From contig DAOTTW010000389.1 of assembly GCA_034437615.1 (NCBI GenBank), positions 1 through 15,165 of the forward strand: DNA of 15,165 nucleotides. Reading direction: 5' to 3'. Below the pieces are notes generated by a model. The model was not told the DNA's origin. It saw only the letters and a list, made by a program, of their open reading frames with translations, and ran no database searches. This DNA comes from DAOTTW01 sp034437615 (lineage in GTDB: Bacteria > Chloroflexota > Anaerolineae > Aggregatilineales > Phototrophicaceae). The position numbers were made by a program, and so were the translations under genes. Below, one piece after another: positions 1 through 6,504 of the stretch. The first letter of the stretch is position 1. Each line of letters opens with the position of its first letter.

Positions 1-8
1 GGTCAGTG

Positions 9-72
9 CCCTGTCCCTACAGGGTCGCAATCATTCACAACAGGTCTGTAGGGACGCGCCACTGGTGCGTCC
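9..72. repeat. Paired-hairpin repeat, copy 1
   Basis: Two hairpins are joined by an inverted repeat. CCCTGT (9-14) pairs with ACAGGG (19-24) around a CCCT loop. GGACGCGCC (52-60) pairs with the segment ending at 72, allowing one G-T wobble. The constant words GTCCCTACAG (13-22) and CTGTAGGGAC (46-55) are a perfect 10-bp inverted repeat. The same constant words recur at 1754-1801, 11771-11780, 13229-13287 and 15090-15149 with different hairpin arms. This looks like a non-coding MITE- or REP-like element. No open reading frame lies within it. Confidence 0.7.
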
Positions 73-88
73 GCCACACAGGAACAAC

Positions 89-121
89 GAAAAACCAAAT
101 ACCTACCCCTGTAAAGGGGTT
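89..121 (-). terminator. Possible intrinsic terminator of the GT2 gene
   Basis: Read on the minus strand, ACCCC and GGGGT (120-116 and 109-105) form a 5-bp GC-rich stem around a 6-base loop. A T-rich stretch follows, including five T at about 93-89. It lies roughly 45 bases after the stop of the glycosyltransferase. The stem is short and the T tract is set back by several bases, so this is a plausible terminator only. Confidence 0.4.
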
Positions 122-163
122 TGGGGTGAGGGCTAAGTAGTCACGTATTTGCGCCAACGTGTA

Positions 164-1042
164 CTAGGCTCTTGCGCCACGTAAACGTTGTGCTATGTCC
201 ATCAATAAGCGCGTCGGAGCCATCAGCGCGTACAATAACGCAGCCCGTGCACCGCCGTAATGCTTGCGGCAAAACACCAGCAGATCGTCAAAGTAGATGT
301 GCGAGGCCAAGCGCTGCACCTGTTTCACGCTGGCATGTTCTTCATGCGACACCAGCGCATCCGGCACCAAGCGCACGTCATAGCCCAATGCGCGTATACG
401 TGGGCACATATCATCCTCGACAAAGTACAGCCTGTAATCCGTGCTGAAGGTGCCGACGGCGTTCAATAGCTGACGTGGTGCCATAATACACGACCCCGGC
501 AGCACTTCGACGGATTTTTCGCTATCGCGTTGCCAGTCGGCATACCACATCTGCGCCCTGCGGCGGTTGCGCCAGCCCACGAAAAGCGCCCCCAGAAACG
601 TATAGCCCAGCAGCAGATCAATATAGCGTGGCTGTCGTGAGCACGTGCGCTGCAAGCGGCCATCGGGAAAGGTCATGCGGCAGCTTATCGCGCCGACCTG
701 CTCATGCTCCCGCAGATAGGCCAGCATCGTTTGCAACATGGCAGGCTGCACGATGGTATCGGGGTTCAGCAGCAGCACATAATCGCTGCTGGCCTGCTGC
801 ACACCCAGGTTATTGCCACCCGAAAACCAGGTGTTGTGCCCCGGCTCTATCAAGCGGATGTTCGCGCCGGGTGCTTGTGTGGCTATCTCGTGGATCATTT
901 GTGTGCTGCCATCGGCAGAGCCGTTGTCAATCACCAGCGTCTCAAGCGCCAACGTACCGCGTTCGCGCTCAATGGATTCCAGACAGAGGCGCAACGGTGC
1001 ACAGGTGTTGTAGTTCACGATGACAATAGATAGATCAGGCAT
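164..1042 (-). CDS. Glycosyltransferase family 2
   Basis: Predicted inverting GT-A glycosyltransferase of 292 residues that moves a sugar from a nucleotide-sugar donor onto a glycan or lipid-linked acceptor at the cytoplasmic membrane face. The protein opens with the GT2 signature SIVIVNYN (5-12), followed by VIDNGSADGS (37-46). The DxD-like metal/donor motif is LNPDT (92-96), and an acidic VEDDM (208-212) lies where family members usually have EDVDLC. No membrane segment is evident, so the protein is probably peripheral. I chose the ATG at 1042 because the family fold begins immediately after it; the frame stays open to 1114, but that extension (MCHARPLWVC...) does not look like family sequence. 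It resembles the rhamnosyltransferase-like WbbL branch, but the donor and acceptor cannot be read from sequence. It is divergent from maf with about 63 bases between starts. Confidence 0.88.
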   Translation of the reverse strand: MPDLSIVIVNYNTCAPLRLCLESIERERGTLALETLVIDNGSADGSTQMIHEIATQAPGANIRLIEPGHNTWFSGGNNLGVQQASSDYVLLLNPDTIVQPAMLQTMLAYLREHEQVGAISCRMTFPDGRLQRTCSRQPRYIDLLLGYTFLGALFVGWRNRRRAQMWYADWQRDSEKSVEVLPGSCIMAPRQLLNAVGTFSTDYRLYFVEDDMCPRIRALGYDVRLVPDALVSHEEHASVKQVQRLASHIYFDDLLVFCRKHYGGARAALLYALMAPTRLLMDIAQRLRGARA

Positions 1043-1105
1043 TTTTATGCTAACATGTTGATCGTTGATCGCCCGTGCATGATAGCATACCCACAAAGGC
1101 CGCGC

Positions 1106-1702
1106 ATGACACAACTTATTCTCGCATCCAGTTCACCGCGTCGGCAGCAATTGCTGACCTCTATTGGTGTAGCATACCGCGTCGTGAAGCCCAATATCAA
1201 CGAAAGCCCGCGACCCAACGAAAAACCCATGAATTACGTGCGGCGGCTATCACTGGAAAAAGCTGGGGCGGCGGCAGTTTACGTGGATGGCGACGAGGCT
1301 GTACTGGCAGCCGATACCGTCGTAATTTTGTCAGCGGATACCATCGGCGTGACATCTGAGGGCGAGATTTTGGGCAAGCCAGCCGATGCGGACGAAGCGC
1401 GTGTCATGCTGCAACGTCTGCGTGGGCGTCCGCACCAGGTTTCGACAGCGTTCACCCTGTTGCGGCGGCAAAAATTGCCCATTACACAGATCGTCACGAC
1501 GACAGTTTACATGCGGCCCTACACGGACGCCGAAATTGATAGCTACATCGCCACCGGCGACCCCTTCGACAAAGCAGGCAGCTATGCGATTCAGCATGAG
1601 GGCTTTCACCCGGTTGAGCGCATCGACGGCAGCTATAGCAATGTCGTCGGCCTGCCACTAGATGAGGTGAAGGCAGCGCTGTTGCAAGTCGGCTTGATGT
1701 GA
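1106..1702 (+). CDS. maf: Maf family nucleoside triphosphate pyrophosphatase
   Basis: Predicted Maf/YhdE/YceF-family enzyme of 198 residues that hydrolyses (d)NTPs to NMP and pyrophosphate and is thought to remove non-canonical or excess pyrimidine nucleotides. The family signature is complete: LASSSPRR (6-13), the catalytic AADTVV with Asp70, ILGKP (88-92), and the C-terminal block GDPFDKAGSYAIQ (151-163) followed by GSYSNVVGLPL (175-185). SPRRQQLL resembles the YhdE (dTTP/UTP) branch more than YceF, but this assignment is tentative. About eight extra residues (LSADTIGVTSEG) lie between the AADTVV strand and ILGKP. The ATG at 1106 was chosen because the family starts there and an AAAGG lies 8-12 bases upstream. 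An in-frame ATG at 1079 and a start at 1055 are less likely. The gene appears to be a single transcription unit. Confidence 0.93.
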   Translation: MTQLILASSSPRRQQLLTSIGVAYRVVKPNINESPRPNEKPMNYVRRLSLEKAGAAAVYVDGDEAVLAADTVVILSADTIGVTSEGEILGKPADADEARVMLQRLRGRPHQVSTAFTLLRRQKLPITQIVTTTVYMRPYTDAEIDSYIATGDPFDKAGSYAIQHEGFHPVERIDGSYSNVVGLPLDEVKAALLQVGLM

Positions 1703-1846
1703 TGGGGGTGGTTGACTCTGCTCCGTACGGTAAGGACACCTCAACCGCTGCCTTGTGGGGACGCGCTTCTGCGCATCCGGCGGACACCCTGTGTCCCTAC
1801 AAATAGGTGTTTTGCGGCCAAACACTAGATCAACGGCACCAGTTTT
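1703..1846. other. Intergenic region between convergent maf and dtxR-like genes
   Basis: A 144-base gap where two transcription units converge. It holds a hairpin repeat (1754-1801). GGTTGA (about 1710) and TCAACC (about 1741) form a weak distant inverted repeat. No T-tract terminator is obvious, so the hairpin repeat may itself help end transcription; that is inference. Confidence 0.45.
1754..1801. repeat. Paired-hairpin repeat, copy 2
   Basis: This 48-bp element is bounded by TGTGGGGAC (1754-1762) and GTCCCTACA (1793-1801), a terminal inverted repeat with one mismatch. It contains two hairpins. GGACGCGC (1759-1766) pairs with GCGCATCC (1771-1778) around TTCT with one C-A mismatch. GGACAC (1782-1787) pairs with GTGTCC (1791-1796) around a 3-base loop. 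It belongs to the same family as copies 1, 4 and 5, with different arm sequences and a shorter spacer. Confidence 0.7.
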
Positions 1847-2581
1847 CTACGTGCCTTCTGTGTCGCTGTCATCTGCAAGGTCATTGACGGGCTTCACGCG
1901 GATGAGTTCGGCCAGGTTATGCCCAATAATGCGGTATTCGTCGTCCAGCTTAAGCTGCATGGGGCCGTTAAACGGGGCCTTGTGCAGCACCTCGAAGTGT
2001 GCCCCCGGCAATAACCCCAACGCCTTAATGTAATTTAGGCGGTCGGCCTCGCGGGTACGCATCCGCGTGACGATCACCTCCTGCGCATCGTCCACATCAG
2101 AAAGCAGCATGTCGTCCAGGTGCTCGATGTCGCCTTCGGCGCTAGGAATGGGTTCACCGTGCGGGCTATAGCGCGGTTGGCCTATAAGTTCGGCCATGCG
2201 CTGTACGAAAATATCGCTGGCGGTGCTGCTGATGCGGCTGGCCTCCTCGTAGACGTTGCCCCAATCCCACTGCATGAAATGCACAAGGAACGCCTCGGTA
2301 ATGCGCTGGCTGCGCAATTGCTTGAGCGCTTCGGCCTGGCCCCCTGCCGTCAACCGGATGCCCTGATAGGGTTCGTGTTCGATCAAGTCAAGGTCTTTCA
2401 TGCGATTCACCATACGGTTGACCGCCGGGGCGCTCACCGCCAATAAATCCGCCAGAGTGGACGTGCTGACGTAGTTGCTATTCGGTTGCATATCCGCCAG
2501 CCGATAAACCTCGGCCAGATACGCACGCATCTTCGGGCTGAGGTCATCGGCTTTGGGGCTTGGGGATTGCTTGTCTGGCAT
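1847..2581 (-). CDS. DtxR/MntR-family transcriptional regulator with degenerate metal site
   Basis: Predicted DNA-binding regulator of 244 residues with the full DtxR layout. A winged helix-turn-helix (about 17-80) is followed by a helical dimerisation/metal domain (about 85-150, including SPHGEPIP at 139-146) and a C-terminal FeoA/SH3-like domain (about 165-235). In characterised members Fe(II) or Mn(II) activates binding to operators of metal-uptake genes. A gapless hand alignment to C. diphtheriae DtxR shows the ligands replaced: Met10 to Ala20, His79 to Gln92, His98 to Tyr111, Cys102 to Ser115, Glu105 to Ser118 and His106 to Ser119. Only Glu83 (Glu96) is kept. It may therefore work without metal or sense something else. 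I chose the ATG at 2581, preceded by GGTAGGG. A TTG at 2599 would add six residues and overlap the upstream stop. The start is 11 bases after the phosphoesterase stop, implying cotranscription and perhaps translational coupling. Confidence 0.85.
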   Translation of the reverse strand: MPDKQSPSPKADDLSPKMRAYLAEVYRLADMQPNSNYVSTSTLADLLAVSAPAVNRMVNRMKDLDLIEHEPYQGIRLTAGGQAEALKQLRSQRITEAFLVHFMQWDWGNVYEEASRISSTASDIFVQRMAELIGQPRYSPHGEPIPSAEGDIEHLDDMLLSDVDDAQEVIVTRMRTREADRLNYIKALGLLPGAHFEVLHKAPFNGPMQLKLDDEYRIIGHNLAELIRVKPVNDLADDSDTEGT

Positions 2582-2592
2582 AGTGTGTGGCC

Positions 2593-3324
2593 CTACCAAC
2601 CGTGTTGTAGGCGCGTTGCACCGCGCTCCGGCAATCCATAGGCTCGCATCCGGCGTTGTACATCAGGGATGTTATAAGGGATGCGGCGATGCTCAAACAC
2701 GCCGGTCTCCAGGTTCAGAATGCCATAGGCGGCGTCCGGGTTCTGGTCACGCGGTTGACCCACACTGCCGGGGTTGATGATCTGACGCTGGCCGTTCATA
2801 TCGTGGGGCTGGCCGTAACGCGGCTCACGGGCGCGGGTGTCGCCATTTCCGTTGGCCAATTCGTAGATCACGGGTTGGTGCGTGTGACCCACAAAGCAAT
2901 ATGGCGTCTCGAAATGCGGGAAGTTCAGCGCGGCCACCAGCGGCTCCAAGATATATTCCCATACGGGTTCACGCGGGCTGGCGTGCACCAGCGTGTATTG
3001 CCCGATCACAAACGTCACAGGCAGGGCCTCTAAATAGGCGATATTTTCAGGTTTGAGGGTTTCCTGCGTCCATTCGACAGCGCGGCGAGCGTCGGGGTTG
3101 AAGGTGCGGATGTCCAACCGACCCAGCGCCGCCCAGTCGTGGTTACCTGCTAAGCACAGGTGCGGCATGGTGTTCAGCAGTTCAACGCATTCGTTAGGGT
3201 CCGGCCCATAGCCGACTACATCGCCCAGGCACCACACATAATCCCATTGGCCTTCGGCATCCGCCAGCACCGTCTGGAAGGCCGTCAGGTTGGCGTGTAT
3301 GTCACTGATAATCAGAATTCGCAT
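2593..3324 (-). CDS. Metallophosphoesterase (YfcE/MJ0936-like)
   Basis: Predicted cytoplasmic calcineurin-like phosphoesterase of 243 residues with a binuclear metal centre. All family motifs are visible: SDIH with Asp8 and His10, GDVVGYGPDPNEC beginning at Gly34 with Asp35, GNHD (60-63), LVHAS with His114, GHTH (146-149) and the closing NPGSVGQPRD (184-193). GDVVGYGPDPNEC is typical of the Metallophos_2 group (MJ0936/YfcE-like phosphodiesterases). The physiological substrate cannot be told from sequence. The ATG at 3324 begins directly on the first beta strand; no strong ribosome-binding site is seen. It is the first gene of a two-gene unit with the DtxR-like regulator and is divergent from a small lipoprotein gene 96 bases away. 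Whether the regulator controls this enzyme is unknown. Confidence 0.9.
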   Translation of the reverse strand: MRILIISDIHANLTAFQTVLADAEGQWDYVWCLGDVVGYGPDPNECVELLNTMPHLCLAGNHDWAALGRLDIRTFNPDARRAVEWTQETLKPENIAYLEALPVTFVIGQYTLVHASPREPVWEYILEPLVAALNFPHFETPYCFVGHTHQPVIYELANGNGDTRAREPRYGQPHDMNGQRQIINPGSVGQPRDQNPDAAYGILNLETGVFEHRRIPYNIPDVQRRMRAYGLPERGATRLQHGW

Positions 3325-3337
3325 TGCACAATCCGGT

Positions 3338-3347
3338 ATGAATTCAT
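3338..3347. promoter_or_regulatory. 10-bp perfect palindrome, candidate operator
   Basis: ATGAATTCAT is a perfect 10-bp palindrome in the 96-base gap between the divergent phosphoesterase/dtxR-like unit and the lipoprotein gene. It sits 6 bases upstream of the TATAAT box and 14 bases upstream of the phosphoesterase start. Its position suits an operator acting on both directions, perhaps autoregulation by the DtxR-like protein. It is short and could occur by chance. Confidence 0.3.
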
Positions 3348-3353
3348 GGCCTG

Positions 3354-3359
3354 TATAAT
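3354..3359 (+). promoter_or_regulatory. Consensus -10 box (TATAAT) upstream of lipoprotein gene
   Basis: A perfect TATAAT lies 61 bases before the start codon at 3421. No good -35 is found at 16-18 bp. TTGCAC at 3324-3329 is 24 bp away, which is too far for a standard sigma-70 promoter. The element may rely on an activator or may tolerate a poor -35. Confidence 0.4.
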
Positions 3360-3420
3360 GCTTCAGATGATACCACCATTTATCCCGGCAAGCGATGAAG
3401 ATTACACGTAGGAGTATGGC

Positions 3421-3930
3421 ATGTGGTTCTTGGCGGACCTATCTCATTGGCGGGCACAGTTGATCGTCGGCGTCTTTTTAATAATGCTATGTGCTGTGGG
3501 GTGCAATGTGCTGGATGCCTTGCCCGCGCAAAGCGCACGGGTGCCACTGAGCGATGCAAGCGGCGTGATGCAGGGCATCTGCTTTGAGGCGGCGCTAGCG
3601 CTCTCGGATGAGGTGTTCACCGTGCGTAACACGTTGGATTTGATCCGACTATATGATCGCATCGACCAGATGCAGCTCTGCCGCCGGCCAATGCAGCGCG
3701 AAACCTTTGATTTTGGCGCTGGGCGTGCGCTTGTCGGCGTGTGGAGCGCGGGCGTGGGCTGTACGGCGCGTCATGATGTATTGTCAGCGGCGCGGGATGT
3801 GCAGGCGATGCTGATTGATGTGCAGTTGCGCTTTGTGACGGAGGGCGCTTGTAATTATGAGCTTGTGAGGCCGTATTGGGTGGCGGTGCCGGATGCTGCG
3901 GGGTTTACGATTGAGGTTAGCGTAGAATAG
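3421..3930 (+). CDS. Putative secreted lipoprotein, unknown function
   Basis: Small protein of 169 residues with an export signal: one basic residue (Arg11), a hydrophobic core (14-26) and a relaxed lipobox AVGC with Cys28, so it is probably lipid-anchored outside the cytoplasmic membrane. The mature part has four further cysteines (54, 87, 114, 144), which could make two disulfides. The C-terminal half (GRALVGVWSAGVGC at 101-114, then alternating strands ending TIEVSVE) faintly resembles the PrcB_C-type beta domain of secreted bacterial proteins. I do not regard this as an identification. GGAG at 3411-3414, 6 bases before the ATG, supports the start. It is divergent from the phosphoesterase/regulator unit and convergent with the S1 gene, so it is probably monocistronic. 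Confidence 0.72.
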   Translation: MWFLADLSHWRAQLIVGVFLIMLCAVGCNVLDALPAQSARVPLSDASGVMQGICFEAALALSDEVFTVRNTLDLIRLYDRIDQMQLCRRPMQRETFDFGAGRALVGVWSAGVGCTARHDVLSAARDVQAMLIDVQLRFVTEGACNYELVRPYWVAVPDAAGFTIEVSVE

Positions 3931-3973
3931 ATCACGGCTGATGCAGGGGCGGGACAATGTCCCCGCCCGTGAT
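3931..3973. terminator. Interrupted GC-rich inverted repeat between convergent genes
   Basis: GGGCGGGAC and GTCCCCGCCC (about 3948-3968) form a strong hairpin with one bulged base and a 3-base AAT loop. Outer arms ATCACGG (3931-3937) and CCGTGAT (3967-3973) can pair as an alternative, extended structure. It starts right after the lipoprotein stop and lies just beyond the stop of the convergent S1 gene. A bidirectional transcription stop is likely, although neither side has a proper T tract. Confidence 0.5.
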
Positions 3974-3981
3974 TAATGTTG

Positions 3982-5340
3982 CTATGCCTCGGCTTCTGTT
4001 TCAGCTTCGGCGGCTCCGGCCTCTGTTTCGGCTTCATCTGTATTTATATCTTCGTTTCCATCTTCATTTCCATCTTCGTTTTCATCTGTATTTATATCTT
4101 TATCTTTTGTTGCAGATGGCACGTCCTCGTCATCCGGGAAGCTAGACCCTTCCTGGTTGATGCGGGCTTCTTCACGGCGACGGTGCAGCCATTCCTGTTG
4201 CTCATCCAGGCTGACATCGTCTATGCTCAGTTCAATGTGGCCACGATCCGAGTCGATGCCCACGATACGCACCAGCACCGGGTCGCCCTCGCGGAACATA
4301 TCACGCGGCGTAGACGCGCCCAGCGATGACATGCGGCTGGTGTGTACCAGGCCCTGTGCGCCACCCGGCGCAGCGACGAATACACCGAAATCCACCACAT
4401 TGGTAACGATCCCTTCCATCAGGTCGCCACTGTTGTAGTTGTCGGTAAACGTCTGCCAGGGGTCCGGCAGTACGGCCTTACGGTTCAGAGCGATGCGTTC
4501 GCGTTCGCGGTCGATGCTATCAATGCGCACGTCTACTTCATCACCGACTGTCAGCACATCGCTGGGGTGATTGACGTGGCGGTGGTCGATATTTGAAATG
4601 TGGATCATGCCATCAACGCCGCCGATGTCCACAAATGCGCCGAAGTCCGTCAGATTGACGACCTTGCCTGTAAGCACCTGACCGACGCTCAGTTCATCCA
4701 GGCGTTCGCTACGCGCTGCACGGCGGGCCGCACGCTCGGATAGGATCAAGCGATTGCGCTTGGTTTCCACCTGAATGACCTTCAGTTGTAGCTTGCGCCC
4801 GATCAAATCGTACTTGATCTCTCGCAGGCGGCCCTGATTCGTGGCCGGGGGCACGCTCTCGATGTGTGAATTGGGCACGAAACCCGTCAGGCGGCCAAAG
4901 CGCACCAGCATACCGCCCTTGTTCGCGTCGATGACGGCGGCTTCTGTCGTCGCGTCTTCCTCCATCATCTGCTGTGCGCGCCGCCAATCTTCTAGCTCCA
5001 GCGCCTTGTTAATCGACACGACCAGATCGCCATCTTCGTTGTAGGGCTGCAACACAAACGTATCGACCTCTTGCCCTTCTGCCAGGCCGTTTAGCACGTC
5101 TTCTGGCAGGCGCGTAATATCCTTGCGCGTGACGACGGCATCGCGCTTGAGGCCGACATCGAGAATAATTTCATCGTGGCGCTTCTCTAGGATGATCCCT
5201 TGTAGAATATCTCCACGCTCCGGCTCTTTATAGATGTAACCGTCGAGCATGGCTTCAAATGACTGATCGCTACCGTTACCAGCACTGCTACCATTACCGT
5301 TGCCCGTTTGTTGTGCACGGGGTTCTGCTCCGAGTACCAT
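3982..5340 (-). CDS. rpsA: 30S ribosomal protein S1 homologue (four S1 domains)
   Basis: Predicted RNA-binding protein of 452 residues with four S1/OB-fold domains at about 43-111, 129-201, 218-287 and 304-373. Domains 3 and 4 carry the strongest consensus (LTDFGAFVDIGGVDGMIHIS at 230-249; VVDFGVFVAAPGGAQGLVHTS at 315-335). S1 binds mRNA at the small ribosomal subunit and helps initiate translation; four-domain forms occur outside Proteobacteria, where six is usual. The tail from about 400 is low-complexity and acidic (Asp/Glu/Asn, then Glu/Ala/Thr), with an imperfect 16-residue repeat. I chose the ATG at 5340 because GAGG lies 5 bases upstream and the protein-like sequence starts there. The frame remains open to an ATG at 5448, but the extra 36 residues are unlike the family and cover a hairpin. 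It appears to be monocistronic. Confidence 0.87.
   Translation of the reverse strand: MVLGAEPRAQQTGNGNGSSAGNGSDQSFEAMLDGYIYKEPERGDILQGIILEKRHDEIILDVGLKRDAVVTRKDITRLPEDVLNGLAEGQEVDTFVLQPYNEDGDLVVSINKALELEDWRRAQQMMEEDATTEAAVIDANKGGMLVRFGRLTGFVPNSHIESVPPATNQGRLREIKYDLIGRKLQLKVIQVETKRNRLILSERAARRAARSERLDELSVGQVLTGKVVNLTDFGAFVDIGGVDGMIHISNIDHRHVNHPSDVLTVGDEVDVRIDSIDRERERIALNRKAVLPDPWQTFTDNYNSGDLMEGIVTNVVDFGVFVAAPGGAQGLVHTSRMSSLGASTPRDMFREGDPVLVRIVGIDSDRGHIELSIDDVSLDEQQEWLHRRREEARINQEGSSFPDDEDVPSATKDKDINTDENEDGNEDGNEDINTDEAETEAGAAEAETEAEA
4033..4100. repeat. 20-bp direct repeat inside the S1 acidic tail
   Basis: A 20-bp word starting TTCATCTGTATT occurs at 4033-4052 and again, identical, at 4081-4100, a 48-base period (16 codons). 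Between them lies a further short repeat of TTTCCATCTTC. On the coding strand these give the two DINTDE segments of the S1 tail. The stretch is more AT-rich than the rest of the gene, consistent with recent slippage or tandem duplication. Confidence 0.8.
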
Positions 5341-5693
5341 TTCCACCTCAATATCTGTCGATTCACTAGGTCGGCACCGAATCGCCCCGCCGACTCTTGG
5401 GGTTGTTAATCTCTTAAACATCTTAAAAAACAAACGTAAAGAAAGCATTACGCCTGTTTCATCTTGACCGAACGCTCTGTAGGCACCTTGTTAGAATGTT
5501 ACCTACTTCGCTCATCTTGGATAGCATTCTTCAGTGGGTGCAGCTTTAGGGGATGTATTGCACTGTATGAGCGTTGGGGTGTAGGAATTATGTCCTAGTG
5601 CACTTACATCCTACATGCTATCACGATAAGCAGTACACAGGCAATAAGTCATGGTGGGTTCTAATGGGGTTTCTATGTGCAATTTAACCAAAG
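5341..5693 (-). promoter_or_regulatory. Long leader and intergenic region upstream of the S1 gene
   Basis: This 353-base stretch holds no supported gene. It contains the S1 ribosome-binding site (GAGGTGG on the minus strand, 5349-5343) and a hairpin at 5370-5394. Further upstream are nested palindromes around 5581-5632: GTAGGA/TCCTA, AGTGCACT at 5597-5604, and an imperfect GCTATC/GATAAGC at about 5618-5632. A minus-strand candidate promoter reads TTGCCT, 18 bases, TAGCAT (about 5644-5615); the match is moderate. The region from 5341 to 5448 is open in the S1 frame but does not look coding. Confidence 0.4.
5370..5394 (-). promoter_or_regulatory. Hairpin in the S1 5' leader
   Basis: GTCGGC and GCCGAC form a perfect 6-bp stem around a 13-base loop, 29 bases upstream of the chosen S1 start on the minus strand. 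Its place just ahead of the Shine-Dalgarno would suit translational autoregulation, which is known for E. coli rpsA. No match to a described leader motif is claimed. Confidence 0.35.
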
Positions 5694-6455
5694 TCAAGCC
5701 GTCTGAACGTGCCAATAGGGTTCACGAATGACCGCATCTTGTGTAAAGGCAGCACGCACGTCAACAGCCAGATGCGCCGCGTCCCCCCAGAACGTGCTAA
5801 GCTGCGTTTTGTAGGCTTGCATGGCGCTGATTTTGGCCTGTAGGTCGGCTTCGCTGAGGCTAACGGGGTCCGCTTGCAGCAGGGTTGCGTCATAGTAGGC
5901 CAGCGCGTTCTGCACAGCCTGTAAATCGGCGCTGTAGGGGTAATCTGCGTATAGCATCAGGTCTAACTCTGGCGTTTCACGTTTCAGGCTCAGCGCCCAA
6001 TCGCGCACAAGCTGATGATCGACATGATTGCCCACCCCTAGCGGCGCATATAGCCTGCTCAAGCCATCGAAGGCCAGCCCCAAGCCCCGCAAGCGCAGCA
6101 GCGCATCATCGTCAATGTGCACATGCCCGAAAATGCTCGCAGTAGTAGGGTATAGCGGCATGGTGCCCGACGTGCGGTAAATACAATCCGGCAATTCGTT
6201 GTAGAGCGTGCGTGCCCCTAGCAGCGTGGCCGCCTGTTGATCTTCTGCGCGGCGTGTCTGCACCGGGTCTGCGCCTGCTTGCCAGCGCTGATGTACATCG
6301 CGCACAATCGGCGTATCCGGCGCGGGGTCCACTGGCGACCCGGCCATCAGCGTGAAGATAATGACCTGCTGGCCCTGCTGCGTCAGTTGGTGGATGGTGC
6401 CGCCACAGGAGTAAATCGCGTCGTCATAATGGGGCGAGAGAAATAAGTGGGTCAT
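5694..6455 (-). CDS. PIG-L (LmbE-type) deacetylase
   Basis: Predicted zinc-dependent N-deacetylase of 253 residues. PIG-L enzymes remove acetyl from GlcNAc-type sugars in glycolipids, small thiols (MshB/BshB) or antibiotics. The signature SPHYDDAIYSCGG (7-19) supplies zinc ligands His9 and Asp12 and the likely catalytic Asp11. The second motif NHVDH (143-147) supplies the third zinc ligand. The usual Glu after the DD pair is Ala13, a variant I recall from other SPHxDD members. No signal peptide is seen, so it is cytoplasmic. The ATG at 6455 opens straight onto the fold; no clear Shine-Dalgarno is visible. It is the last gene of the minus-strand glycan cassette, separated from the FkbM gene by 125 bases that contain a palindromic element. 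A sugar of the locally made glycan is the natural substrate guess, by context only. Confidence 0.88.
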   Translation of the reverse strand: MTHLFLSPHYDDAIYSCGGTIHQLTQQGQQVIIFTLMAGSPVDPAPDTPIVRDVHQRWQAGADPVQTRRAEDQQAATLLGARTLYNELPDCIYRTSGTMPLYPTTASIFGHVHIDDDALLRLRGLGLAFDGLSRLYAPLGVGNHVDHQLVRDWALSLKRETPELDLMLYADYPYSADLQAVQNALAYYDATLLQADPVSLSEADLQAKISAMQAYKTQLSTFWGDAAHLAVDVRAAFTQDAVIREPYWHVQTA

Positions 6456-6504
6456 GGCGTTTGATCGCGTAGATAATAGATCAACGAAAACGAACCTGGA
6501 TCAT

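Larger units (their letters stand above)
1..163. other. Intergenic region with hairpin repeat and terminator
   Basis: No gene is visible here. The stretch contains a paired-hairpin repeat (9-72) and a GC-rich hairpin near 105-120, each listed separately. It lies downstream of the minus-strand glycosyltransferase that ends at 164. The left edge of the window cuts whatever lies further upstream. Confidence 0.6.

Noticed and set aside
1043..1114. N-terminal extension of the GT2 glycosyltransferase
   Set aside because: GT2 sequence begins exactly at the ATG at 1042. The extension would overlap the maf start region and has no family character.
3957..4329. Plus-strand frames with phenylalanine- and isoleucine-rich translation opposite the S1 tail
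   Set aside because: The hydrophobic look comes from reading the acidic, repetitive S1 tail backwards (GAT/GAA read as ATC/TTC). No ribosome-binding site or family match supports it.
5341..5448. N-terminal extension of the S1 protein to the ATG at 5448
   Set aside because: The extra 36 residues do not resemble S1 proteins, and the region carries a hairpin. The ATG at 5340 has the better ribosome-binding site. It is not ruled out completely.
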